Assembly: GCF_015355755.1 (NCBI RefSeq) | Contig: NZ_JACVEE010000001.1 | Span: forward strand, 2,108,001-2,172,000 | Length of the DNA stretch: 64,000 bases | DNA from: Nocardia sp. XZ_19_385 | GTDB taxonomy: Bacteria > Actinomycetota > Actinomycetes > Mycobacteriales > Mycobacteriaceae | Direction: 5' to 3' | In this document: positions 56,772 to 64,000 of the stretch, in pieces | Numbering within the stretch: position 1 is the first letter of the stretch | How the letters are laid out: every line of letters begins with the position of its first letter | Translations under genes and position numbers: made by a program | Notes under the pieces: generated by a model | The model's database searches: none | What the model was told of the DNA's origin: nothing | Seen by the model: the letters and a program-made list of their open reading frames with translations, nothing else

Positions 56772-58160
56772 ATGAGCACTCGAGACAGCGCAACGACGCG
56801 ACGTCAAGACACGTCCGCAGTCGGCCTCAGCCACCCCAAGCGGGACTGGATGGGGGCGGCGATGCGGGTCATGACGACCATTACCGGGTCGGAGCTCGCC
56901 GAGAAGTACAACCTGCGCAAGCCGATCGAGCGAGTCACCTACGAGGGCACGAAGACCGGTTTCCGCACCCTGGGCGCCGCGACCCGCGTGTTCAACAAGG
57001 TCGCCGGCGGCGGCGCGCCGAAGCGGTTGCCGGAGAACGAGTCCAAGAAGAAGGACCTCTTCGACATCACTCCGTCCGAAGAGCAGCAGATGATCGTCGA
57101 GACGGTGAAGGAATTCGCCGCCGAGATCCTGCGCCCAGCCGCCTACGAAGCCGATGCCGCCGCCAAGGCCCCGCGTGACCTGCTGGAACGCGCCGCCGAG
57201 CTCGGCATCACCCTGATCAATGTGCCCGAGGAGCTCGAAGGCGCGGCCTCCGAGCGGGGCGCGGTCACCAACTCGATCGTCGCCGAGGCGCTCGCGCACG
57301 GCGATATGGGTCTGGCGCTGCCGATCCTGGCGCCCTCCGGTGTCGCGGTCGCGCTGGCACAGTGGGGCACCGACGCCCAGCAGAAGACCTACCTCCCGGC
57401 CTTCACCGGCGAGAGCGTGCCGCAGGCCTCGGTCGTGATCAGCGAGCCGCGCGCCCTGTTCGACCCGTTCGCGCTGCAGACCAAGGCCACCCGCTCGCCC
57501 AGCGGCTACCGTCTCAGCGGCGTGAAGTCCCTGGTCCCGGCCGCCGCGGACGCCGAACTATTCTTGGTCGCCGCCGAGCTCGACGGCCGCCCGGCGATCT
57601 TCATCGTCGAGTCGGACGCCCCCGGCCTGGTCGTGGAGGCCGACCCGAGCATGGGTCTGCGCGCCGCGGGCATCGGCCGTCTGCTCCTCAACAATGTCGC
57701 GGTCGGCACCGACGCCATCCTGGGCGACGGTGACTCGAAGTCCCGCGCCGAGGATTACGCCGACGCGGTGCGCCTGGCGCGCCTGGGCTGGGCCTCGCTC
57801 GCCGCGGGCACCGGCCAGGCCGTGCTCGACTACGTGATCCCTTACGTGAACGAGCGTGAGGCGTTCGGCGAACCGATCTCGCACCGGCAGGCGGTTGCCT
57901 TCATGGTCGCCAACATGGCCATCGAGCTCGACGGTCTCCGTCTCGTGACCCTGCGGGGTGCGTCACGCGCGGAGCAGGGCTTGTCGTTCGGTCGCGAGGC
58001 GGCGCTGGCCCGCAAGCTGGCCACGGACAAGGGCATGCAGATCGGCCTGGACGGCGTGCAGCTGCTCGGCGGTCACGGCTTCACCAAGGAACACCCGGTC
58101 GAGCGCTGGTACCGCGATCTGCGGGCCGTCGGCGTCGCCGAAGGTGTCGTGCTCATCTAA
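56772..58160 (+). CDS. fadE24: Acyl-CoA dehydrogenase, FadE24-like
   Basis: A 462-residue flavoprotein. An N-terminal extension of about 90 residues (SHPKRDWMGAAMRVMTTITG, AEKYNLRKPIERVTYEG) precedes the acyl-CoA dehydrogenase fold: ITPSEEQQMIVETVKEFAAE, FGEPISHRQAVAFMVANM and GVQLLGGHGFTKEHPVERWYRDLR. The extension and core match my recollection of M. tuberculosis FadE24 (Rv3139). It would oxidise a fatty acyl-CoA. It probably forms a complex with FadE23 from the next gene, 33 bases on. ATG 56769 or 56772 can serve as start. Confidence 0.92.
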   Translation: MSTRDSATTRRQDTSAVGLSHPKRDWMGAAMRVMTTITGSELAEKYNLRKPIERVTYEGTKTGFRTLGAATRVFNKVAGGGAPKRLPENESKKKDLFDITPSEEQQMIVETVKEFAAEILRPAAYEADAAAKAPRDLLERAAELGITLINVPEELEGAASERGAVTNSIVAEALAHGDMGLALPILAPSGVAVALAQWGTDAQQKTYLPAFTGESVPQASVVISEPRALFDPFALQTKATRSPSGYRLSGVKSLVPAAADAELFLVAAELDGRPAIFIVESDAPGLVVEADPSMGLRAAGIGRLLLNNVAVGTDAILGDGDSKSRAEDYADAVRLARLGWASLAAGTGQAVLDYVIPYVNEREAFGEPISHRQAVAFMVANMAIELDGLRLVTLRGASRAEQGLSFGREAALARKLATDKGMQIGLDGVQLLGGHGFTKEHPVERWYRDLRAVGVAEGVVLI

Positions 58161-58193
58161 CCGGCCCGTTCCTTACTTCCAGGAGAATTCCTC

Positions 58194-59414
58194 ATGATCA
58201 ACCTCGAACTCCCCAAGAAGCTGCGGGCCAGCGCCAACCAGGCGCATCAGGTCGCGCAGGAGATCTTCCGTCCGATCTCGCGCAAGTACGACCTCGGCGA
58301 GCACGATTACCCGGTCGAGCTGGACACCATGGCCGCCATGGTGGAAGGCCTCGCCGACTCGGGCACCCAGAAGATCGGCGGCGCGGCCGGTGGCCGTTCC
58401 GACGAGGACGAGCACGCCACCGAACTGCTCGGAAACAGCAACGGCGGCAACATGTCCGCGCTGCTGAACGCCCTGGAGACCTCCTGGGGTGATGTCGGCC
58501 TGATGCTGTCGATCCCCTACCAGGGCCTGGGTAACGCCGCCATCGCCGCGGTCGCCACCGATGAGCAGCTGGAGCGTTTCGGCAAGGTGTGGGCCGCCAT
58601 GGCGATCACCGAGCCGTCCTTCGGTTCCGACTCGGCCGCGGTCACCACCACCGCGGTGCGCGACGGCGACGAGTGGGTGCTCAATGGCGAGAAGATCTTC
58701 GTCACCGCCGGTCAGCGCTCCACCCACATCGTGGTGTGGGCGACCGTCGACAAGAGCCTGGGCCGCGCGGCCATCAAGTCGTTCGTCGTGCCGCGGGACG
58801 CTCCGGGCCTGTCGGTGGCGCGGCTCGAGCACAAGCTCGGCATCAAGGCCTCCGACACCGCAGTGCTGCTGCTGCAGGACTGCCGGATTCCCGCCGACAA
58901 CATCCTCGGCAGCCCGGAAGTCAACGTGGAGAAGGGCTTTGCCGGGGTCATGCAGACCTTCGACAACACCCGTCCGCTGGTGGCCGCGATGGCCGTCGGT
59001 GTCGCCCGCGCCGCCCTCGAGGAACTGCGTGCGATCCTGACCGACGCCGGTGTCGAGATCTCCTACGACACCCCGCCGAACAACCAGCACGCCGCCGCCG
59101 CCGAATTCCTGCGTATGGAAGCCGATTACGAGTCGGCCTACCTGCTCTCGCTGCGCGCCGCGTGGATGGCCGACAACAAGAAGCCGAACTCGCTCGAGGC
59201 TTCGATGTCCAAGGCCAAGGCGGGCCGCACCGGCACCGACGTCACCCTCAAGGCCGTCGAACTGGCCGGCACCATCGGCTACTCGCAGCACACCCTGCTG
59301 GAGAAGTGGGGTCGCGACTCGAAGATCCTCGACATCTTCGAAGGTACCCAGCAGATTCAGCAGCTGATCGTGGCACGGCGTGTACTCGGCAAGACCAGTG
59401 CCGAACTGAAGTAA
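58194..59414 (+). CDS. fadE23: Acyl-CoA dehydrogenase, FadE23-like
   Basis: A 406-residue acyl-CoA dehydrogenase with typical elements: WAAMAITEPSFGSDSAAVTT (FAD/substrate strand), GEKIFVTAGQRSTHIVVWATVD, FDNTRPLVAAMAVG and DIFEGTQQIQQLIVARRVLGK. It follows FadE24 as in M. tuberculosis (Rv3139-Rv3140), where I recall that both genes respond to isoniazid. AGGAGAA precedes the ATG. Heteromeric FadE pairs of this sort are known for sterol side chains. The substrate is not established here. Confidence 0.92.
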   Translation: MINLELPKKLRASANQAHQVAQEIFRPISRKYDLGEHDYPVELDTMAAMVEGLADSGTQKIGGAAGGRSDEDEHATELLGNSNGGNMSALLNALETSWGDVGLMLSIPYQGLGNAAIAAVATDEQLERFGKVWAAMAITEPSFGSDSAAVTTTAVRDGDEWVLNGEKIFVTAGQRSTHIVVWATVDKSLGRAAIKSFVVPRDAPGLSVARLEHKLGIKASDTAVLLLQDCRIPADNILGSPEVNVEKGFAGVMQTFDNTRPLVAAMAVGVARAALEELRAILTDAGVEISYDTPPNNQHAAAAEFLRMEADYESAYLLSLRAAWMADNKKPNSLEASMSKAKAGRTGTDVTLKAVELAGTIGYSQHTLLEKWGRDSKILDIFEGTQQIQQLIVARRVLGKTSAELK

Positions 59415-59427
59415 GCTGGTAGACAAC

Positions 59428-59469
59428 GAAATCCGGTGCGAGTCAGCAATTCGACTCGCACCGGATTTC
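59428..59469 (+). terminator. Intrinsic terminator after fadE23
   Basis: A 17-base perfect stem (GAAATCCGGTGCGAGTC with GACTCGCACCGGATTTC) around an 8-base loop, followed by TTGTTCC, 13 bases after the fadE23 stop. It marks the end of the fadE24-fadE23 operon. Confidence 0.88.
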
Positions 59470-59661
59470 TTGTTCCCGGAGTCGGTTGTACTGGCCTCGC
59501 CGGCTCGCTCCGGTCGGCTGCGGCGTCGCCCTCGGCGAGGAGCTACGACACGGTGCGCGTGCGTGTTTCGGCTCACACTCGACTGCCCGCGTGCGGGTGG
59601 TTCCGGATCGTGGTTCGGCGCAAGGGGTTTCATCATGATCACCTAGCGGTATAGATGAACT

Positions 59662-60603
59662 ATGGCGTTTTCAAAGTTGTCGGCCTCGTTCTCGGGGGTG
59701 CTCGTGGCCGCTTTCGTGTTGTCCGTCTTGGCCGTTGGGCCGGCCGCGGCGCAACCCCGGCTGGTGGACGAGGCGCCACTGGCCGACAACATCTCCCGGA
59801 TCGACGTCTACTCCCCCGCGATGAATCGGGTGATCAGCAATCGGGTGATCCACGCGGCCGGTGGCCCCGCGCCGACGCTGTACCTGCTCACCGGCGTCGG
59901 CGGTGGCGAAGACGGCATTTCCTGGTGGGACGACACCGATGTGCGAGAGTTCTTCGCGGACAAGCACGTCAACGTGGTGATGCCGGTGGGCGGCAAGTTC
60001 AGCCTGTACACCGATTGGGTCACCGACGATCCCGCGATCGGCCGCAACCGGTGGCAGACCTACCTCACCCAGGAGCTGCCCGGTGTGCTCGACGCGCGGC
60101 TCGGCAGCACCGGACGCAACGCGATCGCCGGAGTGTCGATGAGCGCGGGATCAGCGGTGGATCTGGCGATCCAGTCCGGCAATCTGTACAGCGCGGTCGC
60201 GGCCTACAGCGGCTGCCCGTGGACCGCGGACCCGCTCGGCATTGCGATGATCAACGCGCAGGTCGGGCGCGGCGGCGCCAACACCGCGAACATGTGGGGC
60301 GCGCCCGGTAGCGCGATCTGGCAAGCGCACGACGCCTTCGCCAACGCGGCGGCACTGGCCGGCAAAACCATCTACCTGTCCGCCGCGACCGGCACACCGG
60401 GCGCTATCGACCAGGGCGGGTGGCCGGCCCCGCCCGTCGAAGCCATCGCGAGCTCGTGCACCGCGGCGTTCGCAGCCCGCCTGACCCAGCTCGGACTACC
60501 CGTCATCCACGTAAACCGCCCGGAGGGTTCACACACCTGGGGACAGTTCGAGACCGACCTGCACGACTCCTGGCCGCACCTGGCCCGCGCCATCGGCGCC
60601 TGA
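59662..60603 (+). CDS. Secreted mycolyltransferase (antigen 85 family)
   Basis: A 313-residue exported esterase-fold enzyme with a signal peptide (about 1-31, AAAQ). Antigen 85 features are LLTGVGGGEDGISWWDD, MPVGGKFSLYTDW, nucleophile Ser159 in AGVSMSAGSA, and His in EGSHTWGQFETDLHDSWPHL. These enzymes move mycolic acids between trehalose lipids and arabinogalactan in the cell envelope. Its presence marks the organism as a mycolic-acid producer. The ATG at 59662 gives the signal peptide; no strong ribosome site is seen. Confidence 0.92.
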   Translation: MAFSKLSASFSGVLVAAFVLSVLAVGPAAAQPRLVDEAPLADNISRIDVYSPAMNRVISNRVIHAAGGPAPTLYLLTGVGGGEDGISWWDDTDVREFFADKHVNVVMPVGGKFSLYTDWVTDDPAIGRNRWQTYLTQELPGVLDARLGSTGRNAIAGVSMSAGSAVDLAIQSGNLYSAVAAYSGCPWTADPLGIAMINAQVGRGGANTANMWGAPGSAIWQAHDAFANAAALAGKTIYLSAATGTPGAIDQGGWPAPPVEAIASSCTAAFAARLTQLGLPVIHVNRPEGSHTWGQFETDLHDSWPHLARAIGA

Positions 60604-60760
60604 CCCGAACCGATCCTTATCGCCGAAGGCGAGCGCAGCTCAGCGTGCTCTGCTTGTCCACCGACACGTCCTCGCTATCGTGAATGGCTAGGTCACGTCA
60701 GTCGCGACTAGACCGCCCTGGCCTAGTCGACTCGCGGATCGGAAAGAGCGGCGACGGATC

Positions 60761-61189
60761 ATGGCAGAGGACCTGACCGTGACTCGGACCCTGGTGATAC
60801 CAGGGTCCGAGTTGCGCGAGCGGTTCTCGCGGTCGTCCGGTCCGGGAGGACAACACGTCAACACCACCGACAGCCGCGTAGAACTGTCCTTCGACCTCGC
60901 CAACTCGCCCTCCGTACCGGAATGGCTCCGCACCCGGATGCTCGATCGCCTGTCCACCCGCCTGATCAACGGGGTCCTCACGATCGCCGCATCAGAACAA
61001 CGCGCACAACTACAAAACCGCGCGACCGCCCGCGAACGCCTGGCCTCGCTACTCCGTGACGCCGCTGCCGCCCCACCACCCGTTCGCCGCGCCACCAAGC
61101 CCTCACGCGGAGCAAAGGAACGTCGCATCGCCGCGAAGAAGCGACGCGGTGTCACCAAGCGCAACCGCCGCGCCTCTCCCGACGACTAA
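60761..61189 (+). CDS. arfB: ArfB-type peptidyl-tRNA hydrolase / ribosome rescue factor
   Basis: A 142-residue protein with a stand-alone release-factor catalytic domain. GGQ is at residues 29-31 in SSGPGGQHVNTTDSRVEL. It has no codon-recognition domain. The C-terminal 40 residues are strongly basic (KPSRGAKERRIAAKKRRGVTKRNRR, quoted in part), the tail that ArfB puts into the empty mRNA channel. It frees stalled ribosomes without tmRNA. GGAAAGAG precedes the ATG. It is monocistronic here. Confidence 0.93.
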   Translation: MAEDLTVTRTLVIPGSELRERFSRSSGPGGQHVNTTDSRVELSFDLANSPSVPEWLRTRMLDRLSTRLINGVLTIAASEQRAQLQNRATARERLASLLRDAAAAPPPVRRATKPSRGAKERRIAAKKRRGVTKRNRRASPDD

Positions 61190-61361
61190 CCGCAGGCAGC
61201 GCCACAGGTCGGGGTACCGGCGCCAGAGTCGTTGTCGAACAGGCCGAAGAGCGCTGAATGGGGCCTGAGGGTGCGTTCGGACGACGCCCGATGTCCTTGG
61301 GGTCGTTGATCTTCCTGTCGACGGCACTCCAAGATTCGACCGGCGTTGACAATTTTTCGGG

Positions 61362-62408
61362 TCAGTCTGACATGTAGGGGTGTCGTTGGCAGGTCATTGT
61401 TTTGCTGGTCGTTGCAGTCTGTTTGGGGTTTCCTGAGCGGGTGCCGGTGAGCGTCGTGGTCACGGCGACCTGCTTCATGTCTCGTTTCGGATCGACTGCC
61501 ATCTGGCCGGCACTGGTCAGATGCAAACCCCCGCTTTGTTGGCCCAGCATGCCGTGGTGGTTCTTCGAGTCAGGTGGCACACTCCATGCGGCTGCGTCAA
61601 AGGCAGCGGGCGACAATGCGCCATCGAGGGTGTCGCCATTGCTGTAGGTGACGGTGATCTTGCCAGTTAGCTCGAGCCGCACCGGGGCGCCGGATTTCCA
61701 GCCGTTCGATTCGACCTTATCGTGCAGCCAGACCGACACCACGTCCTTCGCCTTCGGATCGCCGATCAGATCACACCGTGAATAATCGGGGTCGTCCAGG
61801 TATAAAACAGGACTGTCGGGCGAGGCCTTAACAGCCTGCAGCACGTTGCACCTGTCGAGGGCAACCGTTGTCGTGGCGGTTGCGCCGGTGCGTTCGTTGC
61901 GAACGCTGATGTCCACCGAGCCCGTGCTGGCTCCCTGCTCGAGCTGTTGGTCAGGCCCATCGAGGGTAACCGGGGCGGCGACCGCAAGATTGACGTAGCC
62001 CACCGGCATTCCGTATATACCGGACTTTTTCGACCACTGGTCCCCGAGTTGGCCGTGGGGAAACAGGATCGCGGTCTGCGTGGTGTCCAAGAACCGGCCC
62101 TTGAGGGTTTTCCCCCCGGATGCTTTCACCGCCGCGGTCCCGGCCCCCGCCTTGACGGTCACGCGATCACCGGCTTGTCCCAGTCCCGAACCGAAGACAG
62201 TTCGTATCGTGGCGGTAAGGATCGCCTGTTTACGGTCCGGAGCGCCCACCGGAAGTGCCTTCACATTGCACGACGGTTGGTCGTCCATAATTTTGAGCTG
62301 CGGCTTGGATGGGGGTGCTGCGCTCGCGAGCGCAACCGGCGCGACCAGCGCGGCCGTAAGCAGCACCAGCGCACGCTTCGACCATGTCGCAATGTCGGTA
62401 TCGAGCAC
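61362..62408 (-). CDS. Secreted protein of unknown function
   Basis: A 348-residue exported protein. A signal peptide (about 1-34, ending ASAAPP) is followed by a beta-rich, repetitive mature part with LKIMDDQPSCN near its start, VRLELTGKITVTYSNGDT, and a pair of Cys in LDRCNVL and YSRCDLIGD plus one near the end in TMTCQRHP, four Cys in all. I do not recognise the family. The start GTG 62408 is chosen because GGGAGG lies 6 bases upstream; longer starts do not give a signal peptide. GC content is somewhat lower than that of the neighbours. Confidence 0.65.
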   Translation of the reverse strand: MLDTDIATWSKRALVLLTAALVAPVALASAAPPSKPQLKIMDDQPSCNVKALPVGAPDRKQAILTATIRTVFGSGLGQAGDRVTVKAGAGTAAVKASGGKTLKGRFLDTTQTAILFPHGQLGDQWSKKSGIYGMPVGYVNLAVAAPVTLDGPDQQLEQGASTGSVDISVRNERTGATATTTVALDRCNVLQAVKASPDSPVLYLDDPDYSRCDLIGDPKAKDVVSVWLHDKVESNGWKSGAPVRLELTGKITVTYSNGDTLDGALSPAAFDAAAWSVPPDSKNHHGMLGQQSGGLHLTSAGQMAVDPKRDMKQVAVTTTLTGTRSGNPKQTATTSKTMTCQRHPYMSD

Positions 62409-62889
62409 CAGGAACCTCCCACACAGTTGTTGCAGCATTAAGCACCTGGGGATGCGGTGGATGGCCAGTATGGATCTGGGCGGAAATAACCGGGGCCCGC
62501 CACTCTGGGGGATTCCAATCCTCAAAGCGGGCACGCACCGGCCAGAGATGGTTTGGTAGCAGACTTTTAACAGCCACACCCTGCCGCTGCATACCCGACC
62601 TCCTGGCGGGGCAGGCTTCCCGGACGCACTGAAATCGGCATAGAAAGACGCTGAGATGATCTCTGCCCGTTGATCTTCCGACGTCTTCGGCTTGTCGGTT
62701 CGTGCAGCGCGACCAGCGGCTCGTACACACTTGCTGTCAGGACCCGATCCGGGCCGGATCTGGTTCAGGTGCCCGAGGGTGCCCTCGAATGGAGCCAGTA
62801 CAAGTGCATTGCTGAATCTGAGATGGCGTCGGCCCCTGGCACTTTGGGTTGTTCCGCAGCGCTGCGGTAGAGCCGCGCGCCACGTGGCA
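62409..62889. other. Intergenic region, no gene seen
   Basis: About 480 bases between two minus-strand genes. I see no conserved coding signal, hairpin of note or RNA gene. Open frames here have no ribosome site or domain character. It should contain the promoter of the secreted protein at 61362. Confidence 0.5.
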
Positions 62890-63423
62890 TCAGCGTGTGT
62901 TCAGCCGAGCGGCCTCGTTGCGCGGGGGCCCGATTTCGAGGGCCATCAGGACGTCGTCGACGTAGCGGTCTCCGAGGAGAAACTGGCCGACGAGTCGGCC
63001 TTCGATGCGGTAGCCGTGGGCGAGATAGATTGCCTGAGCGCGGGTGTTGGTGCCTAGGACTCTGAGGGTGATGCGGCGGGCGCGGCGGTTGGTTGCTTCG
63101 TGCAAGGCGGCGTCGAGGAGGCGGTGGCCGATGCCGCGGCCTTGGTGATGGGGGGTTACGGCGAAGCCGTTGATTTCCTGGACATGGCCGCTGGATGCGG
63201 GCATGGGGGACGGGCGGAGTTTTAGATATCCCAGAACTTGGTTGTCCTCGTGGGCGAGTAGGACGTTCTTCGGTGAGGTTTCGTCATTGAAGAAGGGTGT
63301 GTCCAACGACCACAGGGGGACGGGGGCCACCTCCGGAGTCCAAGTGGCGTGGTCGATAGCCGCTAGTGCGCGTTCGTCGCGTTCGGTAGCGGTGCGGATG
63401 CGGATCCCTGGTGAGCCGTCCAT
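62890..63423 (-). CDS. GNAT-family N-acetyltransferase (RimI-like)
   Basis: A 177-residue acetyltransferase. Motif A is HHQGRGIGHRLLDAALHEA, and motif B is VLGTNTRAQAIYLAHGYRIEGRL. The INGFAVTP strand before motif A is typical. The ATG at 63423 opens MDGSPGIRIRTATERDE, a standard GNAT start. The acceptor cannot be told. It stands alone, with long intergenic regions on both sides. Confidence 0.87.
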   Translation of the reverse strand: MDGSPGIRIRTATERDERALAAIDHATWTPEVAPVPLWSLDTPFFNDETSPKNVLLAHEDNQVLGYLKLRPSPMPASSGHVQEINGFAVTPHHQGRGIGHRLLDAALHEATNRRARRITLRVLGTNTRAQAIYLAHGYRIEGRLVGQFLLGDRYVDDVLMALEIGPPRNEAARLNTR

Positions 63424-63831
63424 GCGTAGCGATCTTCGTTACTAGCGGGCTCGGCTGACAAGTGATTTCCCGGTCGCTGACCGGGCGAGGGTCGACCCCG
63501 CAAATATGGGATGCGCGGGACCTCGCGAGTGCCGTACCGTGGTCGAGTCGCTGCTCCGAGATTTCTCGGTGGCAGACACGGAATTCCTGTTCCTTCTGTA
63601 GTGGATCGAGGTGGTGACTTATATCCCAGGCCATGTAGCCGTCCGTAGTTCCCCCATGTCCTGATCGTTCGGACGTGTCCGGGGCGGACGTTGCGCTGGC
63701 CTGAGTTTGTCACCCTCCCTGCAGTTTCTGTCGTTCCCGGGTGCAGCTCTGCCTACTGCCCCGGGTTTTGTGTTGTCCGGCCCCGGTGCGGTTGACGGCG
63801 AGCTCCCCGATTCCTGAACAGGAGTCCCACC
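63424..63831. other. Intergenic region with leader of the MFS gene
   Basis: About 410 bases between the divergent GNAT and MFS genes. The right half holds an intrinsic terminator (63736-63769) 60 bases before the MFS start. A very short frame ATG-TCC-TGA lies just upstream of it, at about 63655-63663. The left half has no recognisable element. No protein gene was seen. Confidence 0.55.
63736..63769 (+). terminator. Terminator in the leader of the MFS exporter gene (possible attenuator)
   Basis: CCCGGG-T-GCAG at 63736-63746 pairs with CTGC-CCCGGG at 63756-63765, with one bulged T and a 9-base loop, and is followed by TTTTGTGTTGT. There is no complete gene upstream on this strand for it to end. 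It therefore may control readthrough into the exporter. Confidence 0.65.
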
Positions 63832-64000
63832 GTGAATTCCCCCATGCTCGACAACGAACCCGAGCACACCGCTCGCACCTCACCGGGTGCATCCTCGGCG
63901 ATGCCGGCGGCCGCCAGGATTGCGCTCGCGGTCCTGCTGACCGGCGAGCTCATGAACATCGTCGACGATTCGGTCGTCCTTACCGCCATCCCCACCCTGC
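63832..64000 (+). CDS. MFS exporter of the DHA2/EmrB type, N-terminus only
   Basis: The first 56 codons of a major-facilitator protein. A short polar N-terminus (residues 1-22) is followed by helix 1 and the family signature region LMNIVDDSVVLTAIPTL, which corresponds to the L-D-x-T-V-V-N-x-A-L-P motif of 14-helix drug exporters. The GTG at 63832 lies 7 bases after CAGGAG. A leader terminator lies upstream. The rest is beyond the window, so the substrate group is a guess. Confidence 0.75.
   Translation, partial: MNSPMLDNEPEHTARTSPGASSAMPAAARIALAVLLTGELMNIVDDSVVLTAIPTL

Noticed and set aside
62692..63057. Plus-strand frame of 121 codons in the right-end intergenic region
   Set aside because: It overlaps the GNAT gene at 62890 in antisense, has no ribosome site, and shows no domain.

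Overview
The window is high-GC DNA from a mycolic-acid-containing actinomycete, most likely Nocardia or a close relative. The evidence is a secreted antigen-85-like mycolyltransferase (59662-60603), a tmRNA whose tag reads ADSNQRDYALAA, and a prfB / mscS / ftsE / ftsX block and a hisN / fadE24 / fadE23 block laid out much as in Mycobacterium. Comparisons with M. tuberculosis proteins are from memory, not from a search. The genus is an inference.

Left part (1-19 kb): a histidine-utilisation operon on the minus strand (permease, hutU, partial hutI) faces its repressor hutC, with a TGTATAG-type operator between them. Next come a GNAT enzyme, a BMT5-like Rossmann protein divergent from an ADP-ribosylglycohydrolase, and a tricarboxylate TctCBA transporter divergent from its CitA/CitB-type two-component system. 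A mixed set follows: an Rpn-like nuclease-family protein, a secreted lipase, a tandem DUF6882-like protein, an NmrA-like oxidoreductase and two alpha/beta hydrolases.

Middle (19-38 kb): an MFS exporter, a SnoaL-like protein and a TetR regulator precede a translationally coupled branched-chain-type ABC operon (livF-livG-ligase-like-livH-livM-livJ). The ligase-like gene in it looks catalytically dead. Then come ssrA, a GC-rich hairpin repeat that ends a lipoprotein remnant, a cupin, a methyltransferase, and a LysR regulator divergent from an unusual fusion of an alpha/beta hydrolase and an NmrA domain. A Bcr-type exporter follows.

The most striking locus is 34515-36819. It is a five-gene copy of only the membrane half of an actinobacterial ATP synthase operon (atpI-like, atpB, atpE, atpF and an atpH cut off just before its delta domain). 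No F1 gene is present anywhere in the window. The c subunit carries Asp instead of Glu at the ion site.

Right part (38-64 kb): a solitary MraY, an acyl-CoA ligase with a divergent SDR, a methyltransferase, smpB, a Tat-exported phosphoesterase behind a 28-base palindrome, RecQ, then ftsX, ftsE, mscS and prfB. After these come an XRE regulator with a divergent FMN reductase, hisN, a GNAT, a secreted beta-propeller, a GT39-like mannosyltransferase, fadE24/fadE23, the mycolyltransferase, arfB, a secreted protein of unknown function, a GNAT, and the start of a drug-type MFS exporter behind an intrinsic terminator. Four translation-termination or ribosome-rescue genes (ssrA, smpB, prfB, arfB) lie within 33 kb.

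No CRISPR array, insertion sequence, phage or tRNA gene was seen.
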